From Dyadobacter luticola (GTDB taxonomy: Bacteria > Bacteroidota > Bacteroidia > Cytophagales > Spirosomataceae): a stretch of DNA of 64,000 nt. A program made the position numbers and the translations under genes. Below the pieces are notes generated by a model. It was not told the DNA's origin. It saw only the letters and a list, made by a program, of their open reading frames with translations, and did no database searches. The stretch covers positions 434,001-498,000 of the forward strand of contig NZ_VCEJ01000005.1 of NCBI RefSeq assembly GCF_005860805.1. The letters run 5' to 3'. Below, piece by piece: positions 27,634-36,712 of this stretch (position 1 is the stretch's first letter; the number at the start of each line of letters is the position of its first letter).

Positions 27634-28278
27634 CTATAATTTTTGAAGTATCATTAACCCGTCACGAATCGGGAGGAGGAGGTTTGATACACGCGGATCT
27701 TCGTGTACCATTTTATTAAAGTCCAGTAACGCCTGGGTATCCTTGTCTATTTTAGTGTCGGGCTGCGTAATTACCTTTCCGCTCCACAGCACATTGTCTG
27801 CAATCAGGAAACCTCCCGGCCTGACTTTATCAAGACAGAGGTCAAAATAAGCAGAATAATTGATTTTATCCGCGTCGATAAAAACCAGATCGAAAACCTC
27901 TGAAAGCGTCGGCACAATGTCCAGCGCGTTGCCGATCCGGTAGTCGATCTGCGGTTCGAAAGGACTTTCGCCGAAGTACTTTCTCGTTAATGTTTCCAGT
28001 TCTTCGTTAATATCGATCGTGATCAGCTTCCCGCCCGGCTGCAATCCTTCGCATAAACATATCGCCGAGTAACCGGTATAAGTGCCGATTTCCAGAATGT
28101 ATTCCGGACGGATCATTCTGGAAATCATGGACAAAAACCTTCCTTGCAAATGTCCCGACAACATGCGGGGATTGAGCACATTGGCGTGCGTTTCTCTGTT
28201 CAGGGATTTTAGCAACCCGCTCTCATCTTCCGTGTGTAGTTCGGAATAATCCTCTATTTCCTCTGCCAAAAACTTCAT
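27634..28278 (-). CDS. SAM-dependent O-methyltransferase (class I)
   Basis: 214 aa. Typical of the catechol/caffeoyl-CoA O-methyltransferase-like family: YILEIGTYTGYSAICLCEGL (SAM-binding motif I), KLITIDINEE, FDLVFIDADKINYSAYFDLCL (metal-binding DADK) and GGFLIADNVLWSGKV. It should methylate a hydroxyl on a small molecule, with substrate unknown. It lies 33 bases upstream of the LysM transglycosylase gene and 29 bases after rmlA, in one long minus-strand run. Confidence 0.92.
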   Translation of the reverse strand: MKFLAEEIEDYSELHTEDESGLLKSLNRETHANVLNPRMLSGHLQGRFLSMISRMIRPEYILEIGTYTGYSAICLCEGLQPGGKLITIDINEELETLTRKYFGESPFEPQIDYRIGNALDIVPTLSEVFDLVFIDADKINYSAYFDLCLDKVRPGGFLIADNVLWSGKVITQPDTKIDKDTQALLDFNKMVHEDPRVSNLLLPIRDGLMILQKL

Positions 28279-28307
28279 GTAAACCCTGAGCCAGTGATCT
28301 TAACTTA

Positions 28308-29174
28308 TCATAAATTGGCTACAATGCGTTCGAGGTAAGTTCCGTAGCCGCTCTTAACCAACGGTTTAGCGATCTCACGCAGTTGTTCTGCATTAATAAA
28401 GCCCATCCGAAAAGCGATCTCCTCAATACAGCCCACTTTCAACCCTTGTCTCTCCTCAATCACCTGTACAAACTGTCCGGCTTGCATTAACGATTGAAAA
28501 GTACCGGTATCCAGCCAGGCAGTGCCTCTGTTGAGCACACCTACTTTGAGTTTGCCTTTTTCAAGATATACCCGGTTCACGTCGGTAATTTCCAGCTCGC
28601 CGCGCGTGGATGGCGGGATCGTTTTCGCGATCTCTACCACATCATTATCATAAAAATATAAACCCGGAACCGCGTAATTGGACTTGGGCGTCTCAGGTTT
28701 TTCCTCGATAGAAAGTACGTTATTGGACTTGTCAAACTCCACCACACCGTAGCGCTCGGGATCATGAACCTGGTAAGCGAAAATTACGCCGCCGTCGGGA
28801 TCATTGTTGGATTGCAGCAGCTGCGAAAGTCCCGCGCCGTAGAAAATATTATCTCCCAGGATCAACGCCACTTTTTCATTTCCGATAAATTCTTCGCCGA
28901 TGATAAATGCCTGCGCAAGACCATCCGGACTTGGCTGGACTGCGTAGCTGAACTCGCAACCGAGGCGGCTGCCGTCTCCCAGCAGCTTTTCAAAATGCGG
29001 CAGATCGTGCGGGGTGGAAATGATAAGGATCTCCCGAATTCCCGCCAGCATTAAGATCGATAGCGGATAATAGATCATTGGTTTGTCGTAAACCGGCATT
29101 AATTGTTTACTAACCGCCAATGTGAGGGGGTGCAGCCTCGTACCGGAGCCTCCGGCCAATATAATTCCTTTCAT
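28308..29174 (-). CDS. rfbA: Glucose-1-phosphate thymidylyltransferase
   Basis: First step of dTDP-sugar (usually dTDP-L-rhamnose) synthesis: dTTP + glucose 1-phosphate to dTDP-glucose. The 288-aa protein starts [18 protein letters not shown] (nucleotidyl-transfer loop), with [25 protein letters not shown] and [11 protein letters not shown]. Normal length. It follows rfbB by about 72 bases. rmlC and rmlD are not in the window. Confidence 0.96.
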   Translation of the reverse strand: MKGIILAGGSGTRLHPLTLAVSKQLMPVYDKPMIYYPLSILMLAGIREILIISTPHDLPHFEKLLGDGSRLGCEFSYAVQPSPDGLAQAFIIGEEFIGNEKVALILGDNIFYGAGLSQLLQSNNDPDGGVIFAYQVHDPERYGVVEFDKSNNVLSIEEKPETPKSNYAVPGLYFYDNDVVEIAKTIPPSTRGELEITDVNRVYLEKGKLKVGVLNRGTAWLDTGTFQSLMQAGQFVQVIEERQGLKVGCIEEIAFRMGFINAEQLREIAKPLVKSGYGTYLERIVANL

Positions 29175-29246
29175 AATGTTGTTTTCAATTGAAATTTAAA
29201 ACGAATGTGTTGAGATCGGGAGATTTTAAAGGACTACCCGTCCGGA

Positions 29247-30302
29247 CTATCTGTCCGAATACATTTCGTTGTAATATTTCTGGTAATTGCCTGAGGTGAC
29301 GTTATTAAGCCATTCCTGATTGTTCAGATACCAGTCAACCGTTCTTTCCAGGCCTTCCGCAAATTGCAGCGAAGGTTTCCAGCCCAGTTCTTCCGAAAGT
29401 TTGGTGGCGTCGATGGCATATCTCAAATCGTGGCCGGCGCGGTCGGTGACGTAGGTGATCAGTTTTTCAGTTTCTCCCGCTTCACGTCCCAATTTGCGAT
29501 CCATAATGCTGCAAAGCAACAACACAAGGTCAATGTTTTTCCACTCGTTATGGCCGCCAATGTTGTAAGTTTCGCCATTTACGCCATCATGGAAAATGAC
29601 ATCAATCGCAATTGCGTGGTCTTCTACGAACAACCAGTCGCGGATATTTTCGCCTTTTCCATACACTGGAAGTGGTTTTTGCTGGATAATGTTATGGATC
29701 ATCAGCGGGATCAGCTTCTCAGGAAAATGGTTTGGGCCGTAGTTGTTGGAGCAATTTGAAATAACAACCGGTAACTTATATGTGTTGTGATAAGCTCTTA
29801 CAAAATGGTCAGATGAAGCTTTGGAAGCTGAGTAGGGAGAGCGTGGGTCGTATTTGTTGGTTTCAACAAAGAATGTACCCGGGTCGTGGAGCTCGCCGTA
29901 CACTTCATCCGTAGAAACATGGTAGAAACGACGGTTGCTGAAATCTTCTTTCCAGGCTTGTTTTGCAGCATTCAGCAGATTCACCGTGCCTACAACATTT
30001 GTCATCACAAATGACATCGGGTCCGTGATAGACCTGTCGACGTGACTTTCGGCAGCAAGATGAACTACGCCATGGAAATCGTTTTCGCTGAAAAGTTGAT
30101 CAATAAACGCAGCGTCAACAATGTCTCCTTTTACGAATGTATAATTAGGCTCGTGCTCTATATCCTTGATATTTTCCAGATTTCCTGCATAAGTCAGGGC
30201 ATCGAGATTATATATGTGATAGTCTGGGTGGAATTTTACGAAGCGACGAACAACGTGTGATCCAATAAAGCCGGCGCCTCCTGTGATTAAGATTTTTTTC
30301 AT
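29247..30302 (-). CDS. rfbB: dTDP-glucose 4,6-dehydratase
   Basis: Converts dTDP-glucose to dTDP-4-keto-6-deoxyglucose. The ATG at 30302 (MKKILITGGAGFIGSHV) gives about 351 aa; a longer frame starting at 30335 lies inside galE and lacks family similarity. Features: NAD-binding GGAGFIGS, HLAAESHVDRS, the catalytic YxxxK in SPYSASKASSD, HVSTDEVYGEL and NNYGPNHFPEKLIPL. Its ATG overlaps the galE stop in an ATGA, so the two are translationally coupled. Confidence 0.96.
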   Translation of the reverse strand: MKKILITGGAGFIGSHVVRRFVKFHPDYHIYNLDALTYAGNLENIKDIEHEPNYTFVKGDIVDAAFIDQLFSENDFHGVVHLAAESHVDRSITDPMSFVMTNVVGTVNLLNAAKQAWKEDFSNRRFYHVSTDEVYGELHDPGTFFVETNKYDPRSPYSASKASSDHFVRAYHNTYKLPVVISNCSNNYGPNHFPEKLIPLMIHNIIQQKPLPVYGKGENIRDWLFVEDHAIAIDVIFHDGVNGETYNIGGHNEWKNIDLVLLLCSIMDRKLGREAGETEKLITYVTDRAGHDLRYAIDATKLSEELGWKPSLQFAEGLERTVDWYLNNQEWLNNVTSGNYQKYYNEMYSDR

Positions 30303-31318
30303 TGTTGAGTAGTTATTTTTAATTGCCAGTTCCACGCATCCCGAAGCGCATTCGCCATGGTTTTTTCAGCGTACCATTTCATTACATTATTGACTTTGTC
30401 GGATTGCGCGTAGATTTTTTCAACATCCCCCTCTCTCCGCGGCCCGATGGTGTAGTTCAGTTTCACACCATTTACTTCTTCAAAAGTATTGATCAGTTCC
30501 AGCACGGTATAACCTTCGCCAGTTCCTACATTAAATACATCATAAAAATCTGTTTCTGTCTGCGCGTCAAGTAGTTCCAAAGCTTTTACGTGCGCTTTTG
30601 CAAGATCTACCACGTGAATAAAATCGCGGATACAAGTACCGTCGGACGTATCATAATCACTTCCGAAAACCGTCAGTGATTTGCGTAGGCCGGCGGCGGT
30701 TTGGGTGATAAAGGGTACCAGGTTACTCGGAACACCATTTGGCAGCTCGCCGATCAAGGCCGATTCGTGCGCGCCGATGGGATTGAAATAACGAAGCGAG
30801 ATCGCCTTTACGCCTGATTTGGCATGAACATAGTCGCGGATAATGTCTTCGCCGATTGCCTTTGTATTCCCGTAAGGTGAATTGGCAGGTTTGCGAGGCG
30901 TGTTTTCTGTGACAGGGATTTCGTCGGGCTGACCGTAAACGGTGCAGGAAGAAGAGAAGACGAAGTTAGGTACCTTGAATTCCTGCGCGGCCCGCAGCAG
31001 TACCATCAGTGAGATCAGGTTGTTTTCGTAGTAGTTGAGCGGCTTTTCTACCGATTCGCCGACGGCCTTATATGCAGCGAAGTGGATAATGCCGTCAAAC
31101 TTTTCTTTCTCAAACAGCTCCCTGACTTTTTGTGTGTCGTTGCAATCAATCTCGTAAAAAGGAAAATCCTTGCCTGTGATTTTCTTGATCCCTTCCAGAA
31201 CCCCGCGGTTGGAGTTGTAAAGATTATCAATGATAACTGGTTCGAACCCCGCTTTATCCAATTCAACAACGGTGTGGGAACCTATGAACCCGGCTCCTCC
31301 GGTAACGAGAATTTTCAT
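30299..31318 (-). CDS. galE: UDP-glucose 4-epimerase
   Basis: Interconverts UDP-glucose and UDP-galactose. 339 aa: MKILVTGGAGFIGSHTVVEL (NAD binding), FVFSSSCTVYG with the catalytic Ser/Thr, SPYGNTKAIGEDII with the YxxxK, SLRYFNPIGAH, and GDYDTSDGTCIRDFIHVVDLA-like substrate region. Length is normal (about 338). First gene of galE-rfbB-rfbA, which supplies activated sugars for surface polysaccharide. Confidence 0.96.
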   Translation of the reverse strand: MKILVTGGAGFIGSHTVVELDKAGFEPVIIDNLYNSNRGVLEGIKKITGKDFPFYEIDCNDTQKVRELFEKEKFDGIIHFAAYKAVGESVEKPLNYYENNLISLMVLLRAAQEFKVPNFVFSSSCTVYGQPDEIPVTENTPRKPANSPYGNTKAIGEDIIRDYVHAKSGVKAISLRYFNPIGAHESALIGELPNGVPSNLVPFITQTAAGLRKSLTVFGSDYDTSDGTCIRDFIHVVDLAKAHVKALELLDAQTETDFYDVFNVGTGEGYTVLELINTFEEVNGVKLNYTIGPRREGDVEKIYAQSDKVNNVMKWYAEKTMANALRDAWNWQLKITTQQ

Positions 31319-31476
31319 GCGTTATGGACTTGATTATGTATTAAATATCGTGGTATAGATGGCAAAAATGACGTCGTCGCCCCGCATTTTTTCCGGGCAA
31401 AAGTAGAAAATTTGATGTCCATATAAAAAAAATGTTTTTATTTATCCGTTGGTTGTTAAATGCAGATTTGAGGAAA

Positions 31477-32325
31477 ATGAACCAAAGAGAAATCAAGGCA
31501 CTGATATCCTTGCTTGATGACGAAGATCATGAAGTGAGCCAGCATGTGGAAGGAAAGATCTTGTCATTGGGAGGTAATGTGATCCCTTTTTTGGAAACTG
31601 AGTGGGAGGAAAGTTTCAACCCGATCGTTCAGCGGAAAATTGAGGAATTGATCCATGAGCTTCAATTGAGCATTATGATCGAGCGCCTGCAAGCCTGGAA
31701 AAACGGGGGAGGACTGGACCTGCTGGAAGGTTTGTGGATCATTGCAACCTATCATTATCCCGACCTTTCGATGGAAAAACTGCGGACGTCCATCGAGCAG
31801 CTTTACTACGATATCTGGATCCAGTTTCAGGAAGAAATGAATGCAGTGGACCAGGTAAAAAGGATCAACAGCATTTTTTTCGGTACCATGAATTTCGCGG
31901 CGAATACCAAGAATTTCCACTCGCCTTCCAATTCGATGATCAATGTGGTGCTGGAAAGCCGCAGAGGTAACCCGATCACATTATGTGTCATTTATTTGCT
32001 GATCGCGCGGAAACTGGGGATGCCGGTTTATGGGGTTAACCTGCCTAATTTGTTTGTATTGACTTACAAAAGTGACAAAACGCAGTTTTATATCAATGTT
32101 TTCAACCGGGGGATTATTTTTTCCAAAACAGATATCGATCACTACATTGCCCAGCTGAACATTAAATCCAAAGACATTTTTTATCAGCCCTGCACCAATC
32201 TCGAAATCGTGCAGCGTGTTTTGCGAAACCTGATTTTATCTTACGAAAAAACCAGCGAGCAGGAAAAGATCAGGGAAATTGAGAAAATCCTGAAATCGAC
32301 ACTCGACGACCAGGACGATAATTAA
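31477..32325 (+). CDS. SirB1-type transglutaminase-like protein
   Basis: About 282 aa from the ATG at 31477 (preceded by a purine-rich GAGGAAA); an upstream TTG/ATG extension is less likely. The protein has an N-terminal helical region and a SirB1/transglutaminase-like core: VLESRRGNPITLCVIYLLIARKLGMPVYGVNLP, with GNPITL as signature, but the reactive cysteine of true transglutaminases is not evident at that site. Related proteins often have a C-terminal TPR region. Cytosolic; function unknown. Divergent from galE. Confidence 0.82.
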   Translation: MNQREIKALISLLDDEDHEVSQHVEGKILSLGGNVIPFLETEWEESFNPIVQRKIEELIHELQLSIMIERLQAWKNGGGLDLLEGLWIIATYHYPDLSMEKLRTSIEQLYYDIWIQFQEEMNAVDQVKRINSIFFGTMNFAANTKNFHSPSNSMINVVLESRRGNPITLCVIYLLIARKLGMPVYGVNLPNLFVLTYKSDKTQFYINVFNRGIIFSKTDIDHYIAQLNIKSKDIFYQPCTNLEIVQRVLRNLILSYEKTSEQEKIREIEKILKSTLDDQDDN

Positions 32326-32327
32326 TT

Positions 32328-32957
32328 TTAGAGAGAAATCGCGAGGCAGTGCCTGTCAAACCATCTGACATAAATCTTTGAAGTGACGATCAATGTTTCG
32401 TCTGTCAGCCTTCCTTCCAGTAACTCGTCGGATTTTTCAAAATGACTGATCCGGATCGAGTCTTTGAAACTGATCTTTTTTTTGCCATACAACTTATATA
32501 AGGCTTCTTTCGCGCACCAGTACATGCAGAGCGTGTCGATTTCATTGGCTGCATGCTCAAACTCCGGTACTGACAAATATTTGGAAGAAGTACGCTGCAA
32601 CTTTTCATCACATTTCTCCATATCGATACCCACTGCGGCGAAAGGATTTAATGCAACCGCGACAAAATCAAAGGTATGGGTGATGGAAATGTGCGAGTCA
32701 TTATCAATCAGAAATGCCTTGCCGTGCTCGTCTTTGTGCAAACCCACGTAAGCGATCCCGAATTGCTCGGCCAAAGTCTTGATCAGCAGCCTGCTCGCCA
32801 GCCACTCGCGGACTTTTTGCGGGTGAGATATCGCGTCCAATTCCTGCGAAATGTAACTTTTACCCAGCATTTCACGTAACTCAACTTCGGTTTCGGTCAG
32901 TTTCCAGAGCAGCAGCGTGCAGGTCTCCCCAATAAGTTCGGAATGAACGAGCGGCAT
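32328..32957 (-). CDS. 4'-phosphopantetheinyl transferase superfamily protein
   Basis: Transfers phosphopantetheine from CoA to a carrier-protein serine. The 209-aa, Sfp-like size protein shows HKDEHGKAFLIDNDSHISITHT, the Mg-binding AVGIDMEKCDEKL, and CMYWCAKEALYKLYGKKKISFKD (the WxxKEA motif). It ends two bases from the convergent SirB1-like gene and is divergent from the WD40 gene. Its carrier-protein partner (fatty acid synthase or a secondary-metabolite synthase) is not in the window. Confidence 0.92.
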   Translation of the reverse strand: MPLVHSELIGETCTLLLWKLTETEVELREMLGKSYISQELDAISHPQKVREWLASRLLIKTLAEQFGIAYVGLHKDEHGKAFLIDNDSHISITHTFDFVAVALNPFAAVGIDMEKCDEKLQRTSSKYLSVPEFEHAANEIDTLCMYWCAKEALYKLYGKKKISFKDSIRISHFEKSDELLEGRLTDETLIVTSKIYVRWFDRHCLAISL

Positions 32958-33016
32958 AAGAATTCTGTTTACAATTTCTATTTTTGGATACTACTTTCCG
33001 CCACAAAATTAATCGG

Positions 33017-33919
33017 ATGAACATTCGCAAAGTAGACACTTTTTCGGGTCATCGGGATAGTGTCTATACAATTATTTCAGATAGTACGACGCACGGTTTT
33101 TACTCGGCAGGCGGTGACGGCTTTGTAATCCACTGGGATCTCAACAAGCCGGATCTCGGAAAACTGGTGGCCCGGGCAGGCGCATCGGTGTATGCGATGG
33201 CGCTCGACAAAAGTCAGAATGCACTCTGGATCGGGCAGAATTATGAAGGCATCCAGGTGCTGGACATTGCCAATAATAAAATTGAAAAAACGTCCAAACT
33301 GACCAATGCAGCTATTTTTGACATTCAAATCCAGGATGGAAATGCATTGCTGGCCGTAGGCGATGGCGTGGTGATCGTCGTCGATATTGCTACCTTCTCG
33401 GTACGTAAGCACATCAAAGTTTCGGATAAAAGTGTGCGCAGCATTGCCTTCAACCCTGCCACCAATGAATTCGCTACCGGGGACAGTGATTGTAATGTGC
33501 ATATTTTCGATATGGATGGTTTTGGTTTAAAAAAGACCATTCAGTCACATTCAAACTCCGTCTTTTCCGTTAAGTATTCACCAGACGGCAAATATCTTTT
33601 CACCACCGGGCGTGACGCCCACCTGAAAATCTGGGACGTAAATGATGCATACGGGATGGTAACCGACATACCTGCACATTTATATGCGATCAACGACATT
33701 GCGTTCAGTCCCGACAGTGCTTTTTTTGCTACCTGTAGTATGGATAAATCCATCAAAGTCTGGGATGCAGGTACACTTAAATTAAAGAAAATCATCGACC
33801 GGGCGCGTCACGCAGGGCACGGAACTTCGGTCAATAAACTCCTCTGGACAGGCTTTGAAAACCAGTTAATATCATGCAGCGACGACCGCATGATATCCGT
33901 TTGGGAAGTGTTTGAATAG
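33017..33919 (+). CDS. WD40-repeat protein
   Basis: About 300 aa from the ATG at 33017. Seven WD-type blades are visible: VDTFSGHRDSVYTI...FVIHWDLN, SVYAMALDKSQNALWIGQ, IFDIQIQDGNALLAVGD, VRSIAFNPATNEFATGDSDC, HSNSVFSVKYSPDGKYLFTT...LKIWDVN, YAINDIAFSPDSAFFATCSM and VNKLLWTGFENQLISCSDD. That makes a single beta-propeller, a protein-binding scaffold. No signal peptide, so cytosolic. Cytosolic WD40 proteins of this type are common in Bacteroidota; the partner is unknown. Confidence 0.9.
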   Translation: MNIRKVDTFSGHRDSVYTIISDSTTHGFYSAGGDGFVIHWDLNKPDLGKLVARAGASVYAMALDKSQNALWIGQNYEGIQVLDIANNKIEKTSKLTNAAIFDIQIQDGNALLAVGDGVVIVVDIATFSVRKHIKVSDKSVRSIAFNPATNEFATGDSDCNVHIFDMDGFGLKKTIQSHSNSVFSVKYSPDGKYLFTTGRDAHLKIWDVNDAYGMVTDIPAHLYAINDIAFSPDSAFFATCSMDKSIKVWDAGTLKLKKIIDRARHAGHGTSVNKLLWTGFENQLISCSDDRMISVWEVFE

Positions 33920-33951
33920 CATACTTATAATATGGTATTATTGGCAAATAC

Positions 33952-33983
33952 TTTGAAAAATGGTTCTTATATCTTTAACTTAC
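33952..33983 (+). promoter_or_regulatory. Candidate promoter of the DivIVA-domain gene
   Basis: TTTG at 33952-33955 and TAACTTAC at 33976-33983 with a 20-base spacer fit the Bacteroidota TTTG-N19/20-TAnnTTTG pattern with two mismatches in the second box. Leader would be about 30 bases. Confidence 0.35.
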
Positions 33984-34021
33984 ACGACTGTTTCTAACCT
34001 AGTAACAAAGCATTCAGCATC

Positions 34022-35017
34022 ATGAAGATATCCGCAATAGAGATACGCAAGCATACTTTTGAGAAGATTTTCAGAGGTTACGACCCGGATGAAGTAGATG
34101 CTTTTTTGAACTCGTTGTCGCAGGAATGGGAACGTTTTGCAAGTGAAAACAGTCTGCTGAAAATGCAGTTGGAATACGCTGAAAAAGAGCTGAGTAAGCT
34201 GAAAGATATTGAATCCACACTGTTCAGAACATTAAAAGCCGCCGAGGATACCAGCAGGCTGATCGAGAAGGAAGCGAACGAAAAAGCGGAGCAGAGAATA
34301 GAGGAATCACGGATCGCGGCAGACCAGTTGGTGTCGGAAGCTGAGGCCCGGACCAACCAGGTAATTACGCAAACCGAGGAGCGCCTGAGACAGTATAAAG
34401 AGGAGTTTGCGCTTGAAATCAAGAAACAGGAAAGAGACTTTAAAGCGATTGAAAACTTCCGCGACAACCTGGTTGTGCAGCTGACTTCTTTGGCCAATAA
34501 TACCATTGATACCGTCGATCGTTTCGAGCAGAAATATGATAAAGAATCCGTTCTGAACAAGATGGAGGAAATCAGGCAGCATGTTTCAGAAATCGAGATT
34601 CCTAAAAAGGCGGTTTATCACACGCCGGTCGAAATGGAAGTGGTGGAAGAGCAGCCGGAGGTAGAGGAAGTGACGCCTGAGCTGACGGTTGTTTTGCAGG
34701 ACGATAAACCGGAAGTTGTTTTCGAAGTAGCTGATATTGAGGATGAAATTGAAGAGGAATTAGCAGAGCCGGAGGCAACATCGGCGCAGGAAGAAATTGC
34801 GCCGATAGAAGAGCCGGAACCTGAGCCGGTGGAGGAAAAGGTCGCATACCAACCTCGTGAAACGGTAAAAACTGCGGCGGACGAAATGAATGAGGTACTG
34901 GCTGAAATGCACAAGACAGCAGAGAAAGCCCGTGAAAATTCTGGCGGCGTTAACCGTCCCCGCGAAAATACCAGGAAGCCTAGCAGTGGCGGTGGTTCAT
35001 TCTTTGATCAAATCTAG
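34022..35017 (+). CDS. DivIVA-domain coiled-coil protein
   Basis: 331 aa. The N-terminus matches the DivIVA/GpsB membrane-binding domain: KISAIEIRKHTFEKIFRGYD PDEVDAFLNSLSQEWE, with the IRKHTF and GYDPDEVDAFL signatures. A long coiled coil follows (about residues 35-200, rich in Glu, Lys, Ala), then an acidic, proline-containing disordered tail (about 205-300) and a basic end. In Gram-positives DivIVA marks curved membrane at poles and septa. It is followed five bases later by folB, likely co-transcribed. Polar or septal scaffold role here is inference. Confidence 0.88.
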   Translation: MKISAIEIRKHTFEKIFRGYDPDEVDAFLNSLSQEWERFASENSLLKMQLEYAEKELSKLKDIESTLFRTLKAAEDTSRLIEKEANEKAEQRIEESRIAADQLVSEAEARTNQVITQTEERLRQYKEEFALEIKKQERDFKAIENFRDNLVVQLTSLANNTIDTVDRFEQKYDKESVLNKMEEIRQHVSEIEIPKKAVYHTPVEMEVVEEQPEVEEVTPELTVVLQDDKPEVVFEVADIEDEIEEELAEPEATSAQEEIAPIEEPEPEPVEEKVAYQPRETVKTAADEMNEVLAEMHKTAEKARENSGGVNRPRENTRKPSSGGGSFFDQI

Positions 35018-35022
35018 CCACA

Positions 35023-35373
35023 TTGGGAACGATCAGCCTCGAAGGACTCGAATTTTTTGCTTATCACGGATACTATCCTGAGGAGCAGCGGATTGGCAAC
35101 AAATATGCGCTGGACATTACCATCACAACCAATTTCCAGGAAGCCGCACAAAGTGATAAATTAAGTGAAACGGTCAACTATGAGACCATTTACCAGATCG
35201 CCTCAAAAGTAATGCAAGAGCCAGCCAAGTTGCTGGAACACATTGGTTTTAGTGTGATTGCAAAAATAAGGGAGTCGTACCCGGCAGTGGAAAATGTGAC
35301 TGTCAGGGTTTCCAAGTTCAACCCGCCGGTTGGTGGAGTTTGTACCCGGGCGGTGATCACGATGGAAGGATAA
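35023..35373 (+). CDS. folB: Dihydroneopterin aldolase
   Basis: Folate synthesis: 7,8-dihydroneopterin to 6-hydroxymethyl-dihydropterin and glycolaldehyde. 116 aa, full family length only if translation starts at the TTG at 35023 (GTISLEGLEFFAYHGYYPEE); the next ATG would delete more than half. Signature segments: FFAYHGYYPEEQRIGN, ETVNYETIYQIA, LLEHIGFSVI and the terminal KFNPPVGG. It sits five bases behind the DivIVA gene, which favours translational coupling from that gene as a help for the weak TTG start. Confidence 0.92.
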   Translation: MGTISLEGLEFFAYHGYYPEEQRIGNKYALDITITTNFQEAAQSDKLSETVNYETIYQIASKVMQEPAKLLEHIGFSVIAKIRESYPAVENVTVRVSKFNPPVGGVCTRAVITMEG

Positions 35374-35408
35374 TAAAAGAGCCGGTTTCGAAACCGGCTC
35401 TTTTATTA
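35372..35408. terminator. Bidirectional terminator
   Basis: Nearly perfect palindrome AATAAAAGAGCCGGTTTCG and its complement; serves folB and the convergent dehydrogenase gene. Confidence 0.85.
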
Positions 35409-36620
35409 TTAGTATTCGTGGGGCAAATTAACGTTAATCCGCTCATTCCAATGCAATCCATGCTGGTTGAGCAGATCCATGAAAGGATCCGGATTCAGTT
35501 CCTCAACATTATAAACGCCCGGTTTCATCCATTCTTCGTTGGTCAGCATCAGCATTGCACCGATCATTGCCGGTACACCGGTGGTGTAACTCACAGCCTG
35601 CGCCCGCACTTCGCGGTAGCATTCAGCGTGATCGCAGTTATTCCAGACGTAGTAGGTTTTCTCTTCCCCATTTTCAATTCCCTTGATCTGGCATCCGATG
35701 GACGTTTGTCCTGAATAATTTTCACCCAGAGAATCCGGAGCAGGAAGTACTGCTTTCAAAAATTCCAGCGGCACAATGTCCATTCCTTGAAATTTGATCG
35801 GCTTAATGCTGGTCATACCCACATTTTCCAGCACATTCAAGTGCGTAATGTAAGCCTGGCCGAAAGTCATCCAAAAACGTGCGCGTTTCAAGGTCGGGAA
35901 GTTCTTTACCAAAGATTCAAGTTCCTCGTGGTAAAGCACATAGCTTTCTTTCGGCCCGATGCAAGGGTATTCGATGGGTTTATGGATAGACATCGCAGGG
36001 ATTTCAATCCACTCGCCATTTTCCCAATAGCGGCCGGGTTGCGTAATTTCCCGAATGTTGATTTCAGGGTTAAAATTCGTTGCGAAAGCTTTACCGTGGT
36101 CACCGGCATTACAATCAATGATATCCAGATAATGTAGCTCGTCGAAATGATGCTTTGCGGCATAGGCTGTAAAAACCTGCGTCACGCCCGGATCGAAACC
36201 GCAGCCGAGTACCGCCATCAAACCGGCATCTTTAAATCTTTGCTGATAAGCCCACTGCCAGCTATATTCAAATTTGGCAACATCTTTGGGCTCATAATTG
36301 GCAGTATCCAGGTAATGTACGCCGGTAGCGAGGCAGGCTTCCATGATCGTCAGATCCTGATACGGCAGCGCAACATTGATCAAAACTTTTGGCTGAAAAC
36401 GTTTGATCAGCAGCACTGTTTCGGCCACGATGTCCGCATCAACCTGCGCAGTCTGGATGGTCACGCCATGCATTTCCAGGATCTCCGCTGCGATTTTATC
36501 GCATTTTGCTTTTGTGCGGCTGGCAAGTAAGATTTCCGTAAAAACGCCGCTATTTAATGCGCATTTATGCGCGACAACACTACCAACCCCACCAGCACCA
36601 ATGATTAATACCTTGGACAT
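35409..36620 (-). CDS. Saccharopine dehydrogenase family protein, carboxynorspermidine dehydrogenase-like
   Basis: 403 aa. N-terminal Rossmann domain with VLIIGAGGVGSVVAHKCA, then GVHYLDTANYEPKD, GLMAVLGCGFDPGVTQVFTAYA and VLYHEELESLVKNFP. I match it to the carboxynorspermidine/carboxyspermidine dehydrogenase branch, which reduces the Schiff base of aspartate semialdehyde and a diamine in sym-norspermidine or spermidine synthesis. The decarboxylase partner is not in the window. It is the last gene of the minus-strand run that begins with eboA, 92 bases after the PQQ-type dehydrogenase. The family is firm, the exact polyamine is not. Confidence 0.88.
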   Translation of the reverse strand: MSKVLIIGAGGVGSVVAHKCALNSGVFTEILLASRTKAKCDKIAAEILEMHGVTIQTAQVDADIVAETVLLIKRFQPKVLINVALPYQDLTIMEACLATGVHYLDTANYEPKDVAKFEYSWQWAYQQRFKDAGLMAVLGCGFDPGVTQVFTAYAAKHHFDELHYLDIIDCNAGDHGKAFATNFNPEINIREITQPGRYWENGEWIEIPAMSIHKPIEYPCIGPKESYVLYHEELESLVKNFPTLKRARFWMTFGQAYITHLNVLENVGMTSIKPIKFQGMDIVPLEFLKAVLPAPDSLGENYSGQTSIGCQIKGIENGEEKTYYVWNNCDHAECYREVRAQAVSYTTGVPAMIGAMLMLTNEEWMKPGVYNVEELNPDPFMDLLNQHGLHWNERINVNLPHEY

Positions 36621-36640
36621 TTCGATTTGTTTGTTTTTTA

Positions 36641-36670
36641 GACCTGACAGGTTTTAAAACCCATCAGGTC
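36641..36670. repeat. REP-like palindrome
   Basis: GACCTGACAGGTTTTAAAAC followed by CCATCAGGTC: outer arms GACCTGA/TCAGGTC and an inner GGTTTTAAAACC palindrome. No T-run follows on either strand, so it is unlikely to be a simple terminator. Similar CTGACAGG...CCTGTCAGG palindromes recur between genes in Bacteroidota genomes as I remember them; only one copy is in this window. Confidence 0.5.
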
Positions 36671-36712
36671 CAGTTTCTAATTCCGGCAAAGATAGAACCC
36701 GAGGCTAACTTT

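Noticed and set aside
34602-34914. Low-complexity minus-strand frames in the DivIVA gene
   Set aside because: They come from the acidic Glu-rich tail read in reverse.
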